64,000 bases of DNA, from contig NC_043744.1 of assembly GCF_004337985.1 (NCBI RefSeq), forward strand, positions 1,304,730-1,368,729. Direction: 5' to 3'. Made by a program: the position numbers and the translations under genes. Source of the stretch: Pyricularia pennisetigena. Taxonomy: Eukaryota; Ascomycota; Sordariomycetes; Magnaporthales; Pyriculariaceae. Of this stretch, positions 1 to 11,300 are shown one piece after another. Within the stretch, counting starts at the first letter, position 1, and the number at the start of each line of letters is the position of its first letter. The notes beneath the pieces were generated by a model. It saw nothing but the letters and a program-made list of their open reading frames with translations. It had not been told where the DNA came from and made no database searches.

Positions 1-1631
1 CTGCTGCGACTCTGGCTGACGTGCGAAACCCTATCCCGTGCCGCAGGGAGCAGTACCAGTCAGCTCTACACCTTCTGGACCTTTACGCCGGCACGTCGGT
101 TGCGTGCAGATACACTGGACCAGGAGTCTCGGCAATCCTAGAAAGCAGCAGCATCGGGCCCGATGAGCGTGGGCTCCCGACCTGGCTCGTTCGAGCGGTA
201 GCGGGAGTCGTTCGAGACCAGCCTCTGTTGCGCGTGGGTATTTCCGGAGAGGACTCGAGCCGCCCTCAGTGGATAGAACTTGAGAAGATTGAGCTCGCCA
301 ACCACATCAAGTACGTAGCGCAGAGCGCGGACCAGGACTCACAAAATACCCAGCAACCTCAGGATGAGTTTCTATTAGACGCCAAGTTCGACCACGTCGA
401 GACGCGCCCTGGCTGGAGGATGCTGGCAACTCGGCGGCGGGCGGCCGACCAGACCTACTATCTTGACATCTTGTTTAGCTGGAATCACGCCAACATGGAT
501 GGCATGAGCGGGAGAATCTTCCACACGGTTCTGCTACGGCACCTCAACGCTTGCGATGCAGAGATGCAAGGGTCGCAGTCGATCGCCCCAAGACCAGAAG
601 ATACCTGGCCGCACCCGGTCTCCGCAGCCGTAGACCCTCGGCGCTTCCCGCAGCCGCACGAGCACCTCTTCGATATGAAGTTGACGCCGCCGTACCTCCT
701 CAAGACGTTGGTCGAGCACAAGGCCCCAGCGTGGCTGATGCCCGACTCCATGAAGTGCGCAGACGCGCACTGGGCTCCGGTGCGGAGAGGGCCGCTCAAG
801 ACGCACTATGTCGAGTTTGGCCTCGCGCAGGGACCTCTGTCGGCCGTCCTCCAGCTCTGCAGGGAGCACGACACGACGCTCACCGGGCTGCTGCACGCCC
901 TGACGCTCACGTCCATGGCGCTCCAGATACCCGAGTCCCAACAGGTCGCGTTCCGGGCCGAGACGCCCATCACGACCCGGCGCTTCATCACCAAGCCAGA
1001 CGGCAAAGACGCGGAACACGAGTGGCTGGACCCGTACGAGACCCTGGCCAACTACGTGAGCTCGACCAAGCACCGGTTCGGGAGGCGGCAGGTCGCCGAG
1101 ATCCGCAGGCTGCTGCACACCACGACGCAGCGCCCCACCAGCGACGTGAGCCGGGAGGCGCACCTCACCACGCAGCCGGCGGCACCGACAGCCGCGCCCG
1201 AGCTGCCGCGCGAGCTGGCCGAGGTGGTGTGGGATGCGGCGCGACGAGTGCGGCGGGACCTCAACGACTTCCTCTCGTCGGGCACGACGGACATGGCGAC
1301 GGGCATGATGAAGTTTGTGGGCGACTGGCGGGCCGAGCACGAGGCCAACCTCGACAGGCCGCGGGCGTCGTCGTGGATGGTCACCAACATCGGGGTGCTG
1401 GACGGCAGCGGCGGTGGTGGCCGCTGGGCGATCGACAGGGCGCGGTTCCTCACCTGCGGCGAGGTGGTCGGTCGGGCCTTGAACGTCAGCACCGTCAGCG
1501 TCAAGGGCAAGGGCCTGTCTGTCGGGCTGAGCTGGCAGGATGGTGCCGTCGAGGAGTCGCTGGGCAGAGGGGTCGCGGCGAACCTGGAAGGCTGGCTGGT
1601 GGCACTGGGCAAACGAGAGAAATCAGGTTGA
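1..1631 (+). CDS. alcohol O-acyltransferase-like protein (AATase / condensation superfamily), 5' end missing
   Basis: Predicted to transfer an acyl group, typically acetyl from acetyl-CoA, to a hydroxyl; in a polyketide cluster this would be a late esterification step. The reading frame is open to the left edge and its first in-window ATG lies about 140 codons inside conserved sequence, so the true start is outside the window. The catalytic HxxxDG motif is seen as HANMDG at 486-503. The C-terminal part has the glycine-rich 'TNIGVLDG' segment followed by the alternating pattern of fungal alcohol acetyltransferases. About 540 codons are present, close to family length, so only a short N-terminus is probably missing. 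No intron is needed. It lies on the same strand as the SDR and PKS downstream, which suggests a shared cluster. Family call is fairly secure; the substrate is unknown. Confidence 0.75.
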   Translation, partial: AATLADVRNPIPCRREQYQSALHLLDLYAGTSVACRYTGPGVSAILESSSIGPDERGLPTWLVRAVAGVVRDQPLLRVGISGEDSSRPQWIELEKIELANHIKYVAQSADQDSQNTQQPQDEFLLDAKFDHVETRPGWRMLATRRRAADQTYYLDILFSWNHANMDGMSGRIFHTVLLRHLNACDAEMQGSQSIAPRPEDTWPHPVSAAVDPRRFPQPHEHLFDMKLTPPYLLKTLVEHKAPAWLMPDSMKCADAHWAPVRRGPLKTHYVEFGLAQGPLSAVLQLCREHDTTLTGLLHALTLTSMALQIPESQQVAFRAETPITTRRFITKPDGKDAEHEWLDPYETLANYVSSTKHRFGRRQVAEIRRLLHTTTQRPTSDVSREAHLTTQPAAPTAAPELPRELAEVVWDAARRVRRDLNDFLSSGTTDMATGMMKFVGDWRAEHEANLDRPRASSWMVTNIGVLDGSGGGGRWAIDRARFLTCGEVVGRALNVSTVSVKGKGLSVGLSWQDGAVEESLGRGVAANLEGWLVALGKREKSG

Positions 1632-2597
1632 AGCGCGGGCTTTGCGTTCCAAAAGTGGACGGTGGACTCCGGAGGCTAGTAAGTAGTAAGTAACTATTCA
1701 GCCGGCACTGATGAATCTGTATAACATAAAGATGTTTGGTTGCGAACTTGCGGATAACGATTCTGCTTTTCCATTGATGGACGGCACGGGTCGACTGCAA
1801 AAAAAAATACAACGTACATTGCATTGCAGAACGGATGCGCGCATTGTTCCTGGTTGATGTTCTATTTAGCCGTCGGCTTGCGTTTTGTTGGCGAGATGTC
1901 ATACTGGGCGCATCTCGCTTTATCTGCGACAAAAAAGATATCATCAATTTTTCTCGCGGCTCCTTATCGCGCAGACGCCCGGCACTGTGGTGCGGCATAC
2001 TCAAGCGTAGCATCCTCCCATTTACAGTCGCATGATATACCGAGGTAGCAATATGGCAGGCCAGGGGCTGTCACACCCACCAAGGCGGGAGATGCTAACC
2101 GAGCTGTCATCGGAGCTTTATTAGCTTCAGGAACGGCACATGCAATATACCCGGGAGTGGGGGGATAAATCTGGCACGCCATTGACCATTGTCGGTTCCT
2201 GGCTCGGTATTTGTCCAACGACTTGGCGGGATTTCCTGCTGGGAACAGGACACCTAACTACTCTTATAATTCCGACCATGAAGATGGCGCGGAGTTGCTC
2301 ATTGATATAGGCTATGGGTGTTCCTTTTTGGGCAAGATAGTACATGGTGGACAGGTTCTGCAGCTCCGAATCTTTGGGGTGTGCCGTCTCTTCACAACTT
2401 GGGACAAGACATGAGGCCTGGCATGGCTACTGTGGGCTTTTGAATCTTGGTCTGTGTGTCAATCCATTCCAAGGCCATAGAATATTGCGTTACGAGTAAA
2501 AAGATTTACCACTTTTTAATTATATTTGACAGTTTTCTACAAGAGCCAAATACCAATTTCATCACCAAGAGATCTCATTTCTCATCAACACAACACC
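1632..2597 (+). other. intergenic region upstream of the SDR gene
   Basis: About 970 bp between two co-directional genes, presumably the 3' flank of the acyltransferase and the promoter of the dehydrogenase. Only short random frames are present and I recognise no conserved protein, RNA or repeat. The last 150 bp are AT-rich, as is common just upstream of fungal starts. Confidence 0.5.
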
Positions 2598-3830
2598 ATG
2601 ACCAAAGAAAAATCCATCGGTGGCAGCATCGGCGTTGGTGAGGACCACGTCGCCGCCGTCATCCGCGCCATGGCCCCGGTAGACTTCTCCGCGGCGTTTG
2701 ACAAGTCCGGCGTCGCGGGCAAAGTCATCCTGATCACCGGAGGGGCCTCTGGTCTAGGCGCGGCGTTTGCGCGCGAGTGGGCCTCGCACGGCGCCTTCAT
2801 CTTCGTCGCGGACCTGGACGACAGACGCGGCGAGGAGCTGGCGGCCGAGCTGCGCCGCACCACCGGCAGCCCACACCACCACTACCAGCACTGCGACGTG
2901 ACCGACTGGGCCAGCCAGGTCGAGCTCTTCAAGGCCGCGGTGCGCGCCAGCCCGACGGGCGGCATCGACGCCGTCGTCCCGAACGCGGGCATCGGGCACG
3001 ACTCCGGCAGACCCGGCGAGCCGGGCAACTTTGGCGACCCGCTGGACCTGGACGGGGAGGCGCCGCCGCCGCCCAAGACAAAGGTGCTCGACGTCAACCT
3101 CACCGGTGTCTTGTACACGGTCCAGCTGGCCATCTTCTGGCTGCTCAAGAACCCGGCGCCTCAGAAGGACGAGGATCCAGAAGCGCCGGGAGCCCACGCG
3201 ACAGACAGCGGCGAGACCAGCGAGGACAAGCAGAAACGCATCGCCAGGTGGCACAAGCAGCGCGACCGCCACATCCTCCTCATGGGGTCCATCGGCGGCA
3301 TCATGCCGCTGGCGGGCTCGCCGCAGTACACGGCGTCCAAGCACGCGGTGACGGCGCTGTTCCGCTGCCTCCGCGTGACGTGCTTCTGGCGCGGCATCCG
3401 CGTCAACATGCTCATGCCGTGCTTTGTCGACACGCCCATGGTGCCCAACGGCGTCATGTTCCTGCTGGCCGGGGGCGGCAAGGCGACGGTGGAGGACGTG
3501 GTGGAGGCCGGGACGCGGTTCATGGCGGACAAGGACGTCTGTGGCAGGGCTGTGGTCGTGGGGCCGCGGATGAAGGTCGAGGACCTCGGGATCGAGGAGG
3601 GCCAGAGCGCGAGGATCGTAGAGATCGAGCCGGGCCGGACCAACACCGGCAGGGGTGGGGTTTGGCCCGGCAGCCAGGCGGCGTGGGAGTGCTACGCGCA
3701 CGACTATGAGAACTGCGAGACGTTTGTGTACCGGTACACGCGGGTGCTGGCCGGGTATACTGTGCTGAGGGGGTGGGTGGGTTGGTGGAGGGATGTTTTT
3801 GCCCTGATGTTTAGAAAGTCATCAGCCTGA
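2598..3830 (+). CDS. short-chain dehydrogenase/reductase (SDR), 410 aa
   Basis: NAD(P)-dependent oxidoreductase, likely interconverting an alcohol and a ketone on a cluster intermediate. The Rossmann cofactor motif TGGASGLG is at residues 47-54, the NAG motif follows as 'PNAGIG', the catalytic serine is S231 (in MGSIGG), and the catalytic pair YTASK gives Y244 and K248. Start chosen at the ATG in the context CACCATGACC; the frame extends further 5' only without an ATG. At 410 aa it is longer than a classical SDR (about 250-300 aa), with a charged insertion before the catalytic serine and a long C-terminal tail. The tail may help define the substrate pocket. It sits between the acyltransferase and the PKS on the same strand. 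SDR identity is secure; the specific reaction is not readable from sequence. Confidence 0.87.
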   Translation: MTKEKSIGGSIGVGEDHVAAVIRAMAPVDFSAAFDKSGVAGKVILITGGASGLGAAFAREWASHGAFIFVADLDDRRGEELAAELRRTTGSPHHHYQHCDVTDWASQVELFKAAVRASPTGGIDAVVPNAGIGHDSGRPGEPGNFGDPLDLDGEAPPPPKTKVLDVNLTGVLYTVQLAIFWLLKNPAPQKDEDPEAPGAHATDSGETSEDKQKRIARWHKQRDRHILLMGSIGGIMPLAGSPQYTASKHAVTALFRCLRVTCFWRGIRVNMLMPCFVDTPMVPNGVMFLLAGGGKATVEDVVEAGTRFMADKDVCGRAVVVGPRMKVEDLGIEEGQSARIVEIEPGRTNTGRGGVWPGSQAAWECYAHDYENCETFVYRYTRVLAGYTVLRGWVGWWRDVFALMFRKSSA

Positions 3831-3893
3831 AGTGAGGGTGGAAGATAAGGATCTGACGGTGCATTGGGGGTGGTTACAGGGGTGTTAAAAGGT

Positions 3894-3894
<1 letters not shown>

Positions 3895-3933
<39 letters not shown>
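3895..3933. repeat. poly-T homopolymer (39 T)
   Basis: Uninterrupted run of T just after the SDR stop codon. One of several 20-50 base A/T homopolymers in non-coding DNA of this window. Confidence 0.95.
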
Positions 3934-4732
3934 CCTTTTCAGGTAGTCTGCTCTTTGAAATGTAATCGTTCTGCACTCTGTGTGTTTCCATCTTTTCAGC
4001 TCTATCACTGGCTAGAATCTGCTCACACTATGTTTGAGCACAGGAGTACGACGACAAGATTCGGTCCCGGCCAAGAACTAGACTCGGAGCTATCTGCAAG
4101 TCTTTCACCGGCTGTTATTTAATTGATGCAATAACCCCTCGGTTGAAAGTGATTGACCAGTCAAACCAAAATCATGTTCTGGGACTACGCCACATGAAGA
4201 ACAAATCATGATAAGCAAACAAGCAATATGAAACCCTGGCTATTACTACTGTAGTCCGTCCTACTGAGCATCATCAAGCAGACGCTGCTTGATCTACCGC
4301 AAAACTCCCGTCTGCATTTTAACCGACTACCGTTATTCGTCTCAGAACGTAGGGATGGCATTTGGAACGGCAAAAGCAAACCATCCAAAACTGATCCGGG
4401 TAATTCCCCAACCAGGCAACACCAGGAGAATTTCGCAGTTAACCGTTCCGGATGTAGTAACCGGTATGCAGCCACTTTAAGCTTCCCGCGTTCCCATGTC
4501 GCACCCGTATATTATGTTCGATTCGATGTCGTGGTCTTCATCCGTTGGTTGCCACATTGAGTGTTGTTGTAGCTGCTGCTTGCAAAGCTCATAGGCGAGA
4601 ACTTGCCGACTTTATATGATATTATATCCGACTGAACTGCCGACACTAATCTCTTGTTTGATTAGCCCCGGCTGGCGAATGATATCAGATTAGGTATGGA
4701 TGAGCGACATTTCTTTTTTCTTTTTTTTTTTT

Positions 4733-4815
4733 NNNNNNNNNNNNNNNNNNNNNNNNNNNNNNNNNNNNNNNNNNNNNNNNNNNNNNNNNNNNNNNNNNNN
4801 NNNNNNNNNNNNNNN
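4733..4815. other. assembly gap (83 N) flanked by poly-T
   Basis: Run of N bordered on the left by about 12 T and on the right by 50 T (4816-4865). The gap probably reflects failure to read through a homopolymer; its true length is unknown. Confidence 0.97.
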
Positions 4816-4865
<50 letters not shown>

Positions 4866-5360
4866 CGAAAGTTACCGTTCCCAAACTGAGGTTTGATAAG
4901 GATCTGCGGGAGATGGAGGAACAACTCGGGGGCATATGCTGCAAGGAAAACAAACATCTTTTCTGTCTTGATCTATGGAGGATCGAGATAAGGGACCGAG
5001 TATGGCGGCAAAAAGAAAGGTGTCCTAATGGAGCACGGAATCAAGAGCGATAATCACGACACTTAAGTCCGGCCTGATTCCTCGTGAATGATGACAATTG
5101 CTTCTTACCGTGGCTCAATGATTCCAGTCAGCACTGTTTCACAACAGTTTGGTTGTTCAAGATATTCTTTTGCTCAAAGTATGTAGTCTCATTACGTGAG
5201 AAGCTACCCAAAAAAAAAAAAAAAACTCATAGTGCAGAACCCATTGGAGACAACAGCCTCGACAGACAAACGCCACTCGCCAGCCTAGAGTAGCAAAGAC
5301 AGCTACTCGACCAGGAGCCTTTATTTCATAAGTACTTGGTTCTGTGCTCTGGCTGCAAAG

Positions 5361-8300
5361 ATGGCTCCTATTGCTATTAATCCAGAGGATGAGACAAATG
5401 GTCGACGCCATGAATCTCCAAGAAGTCATGCCGTCGACCATGACACGTCGACCTCGGAAACAATGAGTTCTCCAGTGGGCACCCCACTTGAAACTCCGGC
5501 ATCGCCAGCCCATGGGCCTCTGCCTCTCTTGGAAGCCGGTCTAGCCGTCGAACAGGCTGCCCTGGGCGAGAACCTTGTTGATGCCACGCAGGCTGCCGAC
5601 ATGAACAGTAATGGGACTGGCTCGAATGGAGTCGCCGGCACCAACGGCACCAACAGCACCAACGGCACCAACGGCAACATCAAAACATCAAGTCAGATAC
5701 CCACCATCAATATTCCATCCACCCAAGACACAAGACACGGCAAGCTTCCACCACCAACCGGACCCAAGTATGAACCCGTGGCCATCGTCGGCATGGCCTG
5801 TCGCCTGCCAGGCAGCGTGTCTGACCCTGAAGCCTTCTACGAGCTGTGCTGCCTCGGCCGCAGCGGATGGAGCGGGATCCCGGCGCACCGCTTCAGCAAG
5901 GAAGGCTACCACCACCCGAACCCCGACCGGCTGGGCTGCTTCAACCCGGTCGGGGGCTGCTTCCTGAGCGAAGACGTCGCGGTCTTCGACGCGCCCTTCT
6001 TCAAGATCACGGAGCGGGAGGCGGTGGCCATGGACCCGCAGCACCGGCTGATCCTCGAGTGCACGTACGAGGCGCTGGAGAACGCGGGGATCCCGATGCA
6101 CAGCGTCTCGGGCAGGAACGTGGGCTGCTTCGCGGGCGGGTCGTTCACCGACTACGAGCTCAACAACCTCCGCGACCTCGAGACGCAGCCCATGCACCAG
6201 AGCACGGGCAACGCGCCGACCATGATGGCGAACCGCGTGTCGTACTTTTTCGACTTTCGCGGCCCCAGCCACACGGTCGAGACGGCCTGCTCGTCCAGCC
6301 TGACCGCCCTGCACCTGGCCATGCAGAGCCTGCGCTGCGGCGACTCGTCGCTGGTGGTGCTGGCCTCGAGCCACCTCAACCTCATGCCCGACCACTTCGT
6401 CGCCATGTCGTCCAACGGCCTGCTGTCGGGCGACGGGCGGTCGTACGCCTTCGACTCGCGCGCCAACGGCTTCGGGCGCGGCGAGGGCGCCGGCGTCGTC
6501 ATCCTCAAGCCGCTGGCCCATGCGCTCCGCGACGGCGACAACATCCGCGCCCTGGTGGTCGGCTCGGGCGTGAACCAGGACGGCCGCACCAACGGCATCA
6601 CCATGCCCAGCGGCGAGTCGCAGCTGGCCCTGATGCGCAAGGTCTACGCCGACAACGGGCTCGACCCCCGCGACTGCGGCTACGTCGAGGCCCACGGCAC
6701 CGGCACAAAAGTCGGCGACCCGCTGGAGATGAAGGCGCTGCACGAAATGTTCTGGGAGGACAGGAGCCCCCAGCGCCCCTTGCTGGTCGGATCCGTCAAG
6801 ACCAACGTGGGACACCTCGAGGGCGCCAGCGGCATCGTCAGCCTGATCAAGTCTGCCATGATGCTGGAGAGGGGCTACATACTCCCGAACCACGACTTCA
6901 GAGAGGGCAACAAGGAGATCCCGTTCGATGAGTGGGGTGTCAAGATCCCCAGCAAGGTCATGCCCTGGCCGAGGGGGAAGAAGTACATCAGCATCAACAG
7001 CTTCGGCTTCGGAGGTGGCAACGCACATGCCGTGCTGGCTGCGCCGCCGAGGGTCAAAACCAAGAAAGCACCCTTCAGGCTACCTGGACAGGAGGGCCTT
7101 AGTCTCGAGGGGCTGCTGGAGGAGAAGAAGAAGAAGAAGAAGGAGGAGGAGAAAAAGGCAGACCAAGTGGTGAATGGCGACGAAGCCGAAGTGCAGAGTC
7201 CAGAGGCTGATGCAGCTCCCACTACCATGATCCACGATGCCACGCCTGCCACTACCACGCCTGCCACTACCACGCCTGCCACTGTCACTGCCACTGCCAC
7301 TGCCACTGCCACTACCACCATCACCACCGAACCCACAACAAAGCCCAAGCCCGACCAGGCGCCATCCAAGCACGTCGAGCCCAAGCGGCTCTTTGTAGTC
7401 TCGGCCAGCAGCAAAACAGCCCTCGCCAAGCAAATGGCCAACATCACCTTCTACATCGAGCGGCGGCCCATCGCCTTCCAGAGCGCCGTGCTCCCCAACA
7501 TGGCCTACACGCTCGGCCAGCGCCGGTCTCTGCTGCCGTACAAGCACGCCGTCGTGGGGTCCGACAGCACCGCCCTGACCTCCGGCTTCACGTCGTGTCC
7601 GGCCAACCCGATCAGGTCGACGCGGACCCCGCGGATCGGCTTCGTGTTTACCGGCCAGGGCGCGCAGTGGCACGCCATGGGCCGCGAGCTGATGGCGGCG
7701 TACCCCGTGTTCCGCGCCTCGCTGGAGGCGTTCGACGCCTGCCTCTCCCGGCTCGGCGCCAGCTTCAGCCTCGTCGAGGAGCTGGCCGAGAAGGACGCCA
7801 GGACGTCGAGGATCTCGGACGCCGACCTCAGCCAGCCCGGCTGCACGGGCGTTCAGCTGGCGCTGGTGGATCTGCTGCGGGATTGGGGGGTTCGTCCGGA
7901 CGCGGTGGTTGGGCACTCGAGCGGGGAGATCGGCGCCGCGTACGCAGCCGGCGCTTTGACGCTGCGCGAGTGCGCGGCGATCGCGTACTTTAGAGGCCAG
8001 TCGGTGCTGCAGCTCAAGGCGGCACACCCGGACCTCGAGGGCGGCATGTTGGCGGTCGGGGCCGGGTCGGATGAGGTCTCGGAGATGATCGAGACCATGG
8101 CGCCCGACCCGGCTCGGAGGGTGGTCGTCGCGTGCGTCAACAGCCCGGGCAGCATCACGGCCTCGGGCGACGTGGCGGCCGTGGAGGAGCTGCAGGCCAT
8201 GGCGGAAGAGAAGCAGCTCTTCAACCGGCGGGTGCGGGTCGAGACGGCATACCACTCGCACCACATGGAGCTGGTGGCGGATTGGTACGGGGCTGCAGTC

Positions 8301-11300
8301 GGGCCGCTGGACCCCAAGGGAGCAGACCTCAAGCCCAAGGAGGGTCGGCACGTCGTCGAGTTTTACTCTTCGCTCAAGGGCAAGCGGGTGCGCGACCTGG
8401 CCGTCCTCGACACCTCGTACTGGGTCCAGAACCTCACGCGGCCGGTGCTGTTCTCCCAAGCCCTGACGGCGATGTGCACCCCGGCAGAGGGCAGGGAGAA
8501 CGTGGACGTGCTGGTCGAGATCGGCCCGCACCCGGCGCTGGAAGGCCCCGCCAAGCAGATCCTCAAATCCATCGACGGGCTCTCCAAGAAACCCACGTAC
8601 CTCGCCTCGCTGGTCCGCAACAAAGACGCCGTCGACACCACGCTCTCCCTCGCGGCGGCGCTCTTCACACACGGCCGGGCCCTCGACATGGGTGCCGTCA
8701 ACTTCCCCGTCCCCACGGCGCGGGCGCCCAAGGTGCTCAGCGACATGCCCAAGTACGCGTGGGACCACGGCACGCGGTACTGGTACGAGAGCCGGATCGG
8801 GCGCCAGCACCTGTTCCGCCGGTTCCCGCGCAACGACGTGGTGGGCAGCCTGGCCGACTGGTCCAACGACCTGGAGCCGACCTGGCGCAACGTCATCCGC
8901 ACCGACGACATGCCGTGGGTCAGGGGCCACGTCATGCAGGACATGATCGTGTACCCGATGGCCGGCTACCTGAGCATGGCGGTCGAGGCGGCGGCGCAGA
9001 GGGCCGTCATGGCCGGGGCGGCACAGAGGCAGGACGTTGGCGGCGGCGGCGGCGGCGGGGATGCCGAGGACCAGGACAAGGACAAGGACAGGCAGCAGAG
9101 CATCGACAAGTACGTGTTCCGCGACGTCACCATCAGCAGGCCGTTTGTCATTCAGGAAGGCGTCGATGCAGAGATCAACATCACCATGCGTCCGAACCCG
9201 GAGGGCACGCGGGAGTCGTCGACCACCTGGGACGAGTTCCGCATCTTCTCGTGGAACCGCGAGAGGGAGTGGATCGAGCACTGCCGCGGTCTCATCCGCG
9301 TCGAGCAAAAGTCGTCGCGAGCGCTGGGCGACAGGCCGGGCACCCCTAGAACCGCCAGCACGGCCGTGCCGGGTCAGGTGAACAATGTCCACGACGCCAA
9401 GGCAGACGAGGCCGCGTGCTTTGAGGCCAAGAAGCACGACATCACACAAGCCTGCACCCAGGCAGTAAGTGCCGAGGACATCTATCAAGACCTCGAAGGG
9501 GTGACGGCCAAATACAGCAGAGAGTTCCGCTCCATGGAGAACTGCTCGGCCAGCGACACTGCCTGCACCGCCGATGTGGTCGTGCCTGACACGGCGAGGA
9601 CCATGCCCAAGGGCTTCGAACCGCCTGTGCACATCCACCCGGCCCTCTTGGACCAGTTCACGCATGCTGCCTGGGTTCTGGTTGGTGCCGGAAGAGGGAA
9701 GCTGTCTTCATTATTCATGCCCCGCTTCTTCAAGAGCCTCTGCATATCAGGGCATCTTCGCAGCCATGTTTCCAAGCCTGGCGACAGGATGCGTGTGTAT
9801 GGCAGTGGGAATCCAGACTTTTCCAGCCCCGGCTCTACCAAAATATCAATGTTTGCGACGGACGTTGAGGGTAAATCAGAGTTGATTTCTATGGAGGGGC
9901 TGGTCCTGGACCCGATCCATGACGCCGGGGCCCATCATGTTGACCAAGGGGTCGCTAGGGAGCTATGCTATAAGATGGAGTGGGTTCCTCTATATGGTGA
10001 AGAAGCATCTTTAGCTTCAGCTGACCGGGACGCAACGTCACCCGCAACAAACGGCGTCAACGATGAGGTTGATATCGAACAAATCAAAACCCCAGCACAA
10101 AACACCGACTGGGAAATATCTGACAACATAGTAATCGTTGGACCGCCGACCCTGCAAAATACTACCAGCCTGGCAGAAAACCTGAAGCAGCAGCTCTCAA
10201 AGCATATTTCCAACAGCGACGGACAATGCATTACTTCCTGCTCCCTCGAAACTGTCTGCCCAGAAGGAACGGAGACCTGTCCATATGCTGGAAAAATCTG
10301 CATAGTCATTGCAGAACTAGATGGGTCGCCGCTCCTCGCATCTATCAACGCTGCAGGCTTTGCCGCTGTCCAACGCCTCATCCTAAATGCCAAGGGCATC
10401 CTCTGGGTCGTGAGAGGGGCCCACACCGAATCTACGGATCCCCGGCTCGGCATGGTATTCGGTCTGGCAAGAACCGTGCGGTCCGAAACAGGCATCAAGT
10501 TTGCCACACTGGACTTGGACGGCAGGGCCAGTCGGGATCCCGCTGAAGAAAGCAACTTGATCGCCGAGGTTGCCTGCCACGTCTTTGGCAAGAGGCCCAA
10601 CGCCGGCCAAGATCCTATCCAAGACGGCGACCCAGACATGGAGTTCCAGGCCAGAGACGGCATCCTCAGCGTAGCCCGCGTCAGCAACGACGCCACCCTC
10701 GACGCCTTTGTCGAGCAGCACACCAACGTCGCAACAGCCCCTTACCCGCAACCATTCCACCAGCCAGGCAGACCACTCAAGCTCGTGGCCGGGACCAAAG
10801 GAGCCCTCGACACGCTGCACTTCACCGACGACCTGGTCAACACGCCCACCAGCCCGCTGAACCCGGACGAGATCCTCATCCAAGTCCAGGTCACGAGCAT
10901 GAACTTCAAAGACATCATGGTGTCGATGGGCGAGGTGCCGTCCCCGTACCTGGGGGTCGAGTGCGCGGGCGTGGTCGCGGCCGTCGGCGTGGCCGTCCAC
11001 GACCTCAAGCTGGGCGACCGCGTCTGCGCCAGCTCCGAGGGCGCCTACTCGAGCTACACGCGCTGCAAGGCCACCAGCGCCGCGCTCGTACCCGACGACA
11101 TGACGCTCGAGTCGGCCGCCACCGTGCCCGTCGTCTTCGCCACGGCCTACTACGGGCTCTTTGACGTGGCCAACCTGCGCAGGGGCGAGTCGGTGCTGAT
11201 CCACGCGGCGGCCGGCGGCGTCGGGCAGGCGGCCGTCATGCTCGCGCAGATGGTCGGCGCAGACGTCTACGCCACCGTCGGCAGCGCCGCCAAGCGCGCC

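Larger units (their letters stand above)
3831..5360. other. intergenic region between SDR and PKS
   Basis: About 1.5 kb with no credible gene. It contains a 39-base poly-T tract, an assembly gap followed by 50 T, and a short poly-A run about 140 bp upstream of the PKS start. It should hold the PKS promoter, but I recognise no clear operator. Confidence 0.5.

Noticed and set aside
534..1340. 268-codon antisense frame over the acyltransferase
   Set aside because: Shadow of the coding strand, which carries HANMDG and the family C-terminus.
2754..3701. Long frames on both strands over the SDR
   Set aside because: Only the frame beginning at 2598 contains the TGxxxGxG and YxxxK motifs.
4685..5053. 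Lys- or Phe-rich frames through the gap at 4733-4815
   Set aside because: Produced by poly-T and N bases; not coding.
7080..9665. 861-codon open frame antisense to the PKS
   Set aside because: Composition is the shadow of a GC-rich gene (His/Arg/Val/Leu-rich, no domains), while the plus strand has perfect KS-AT-DH motifs.
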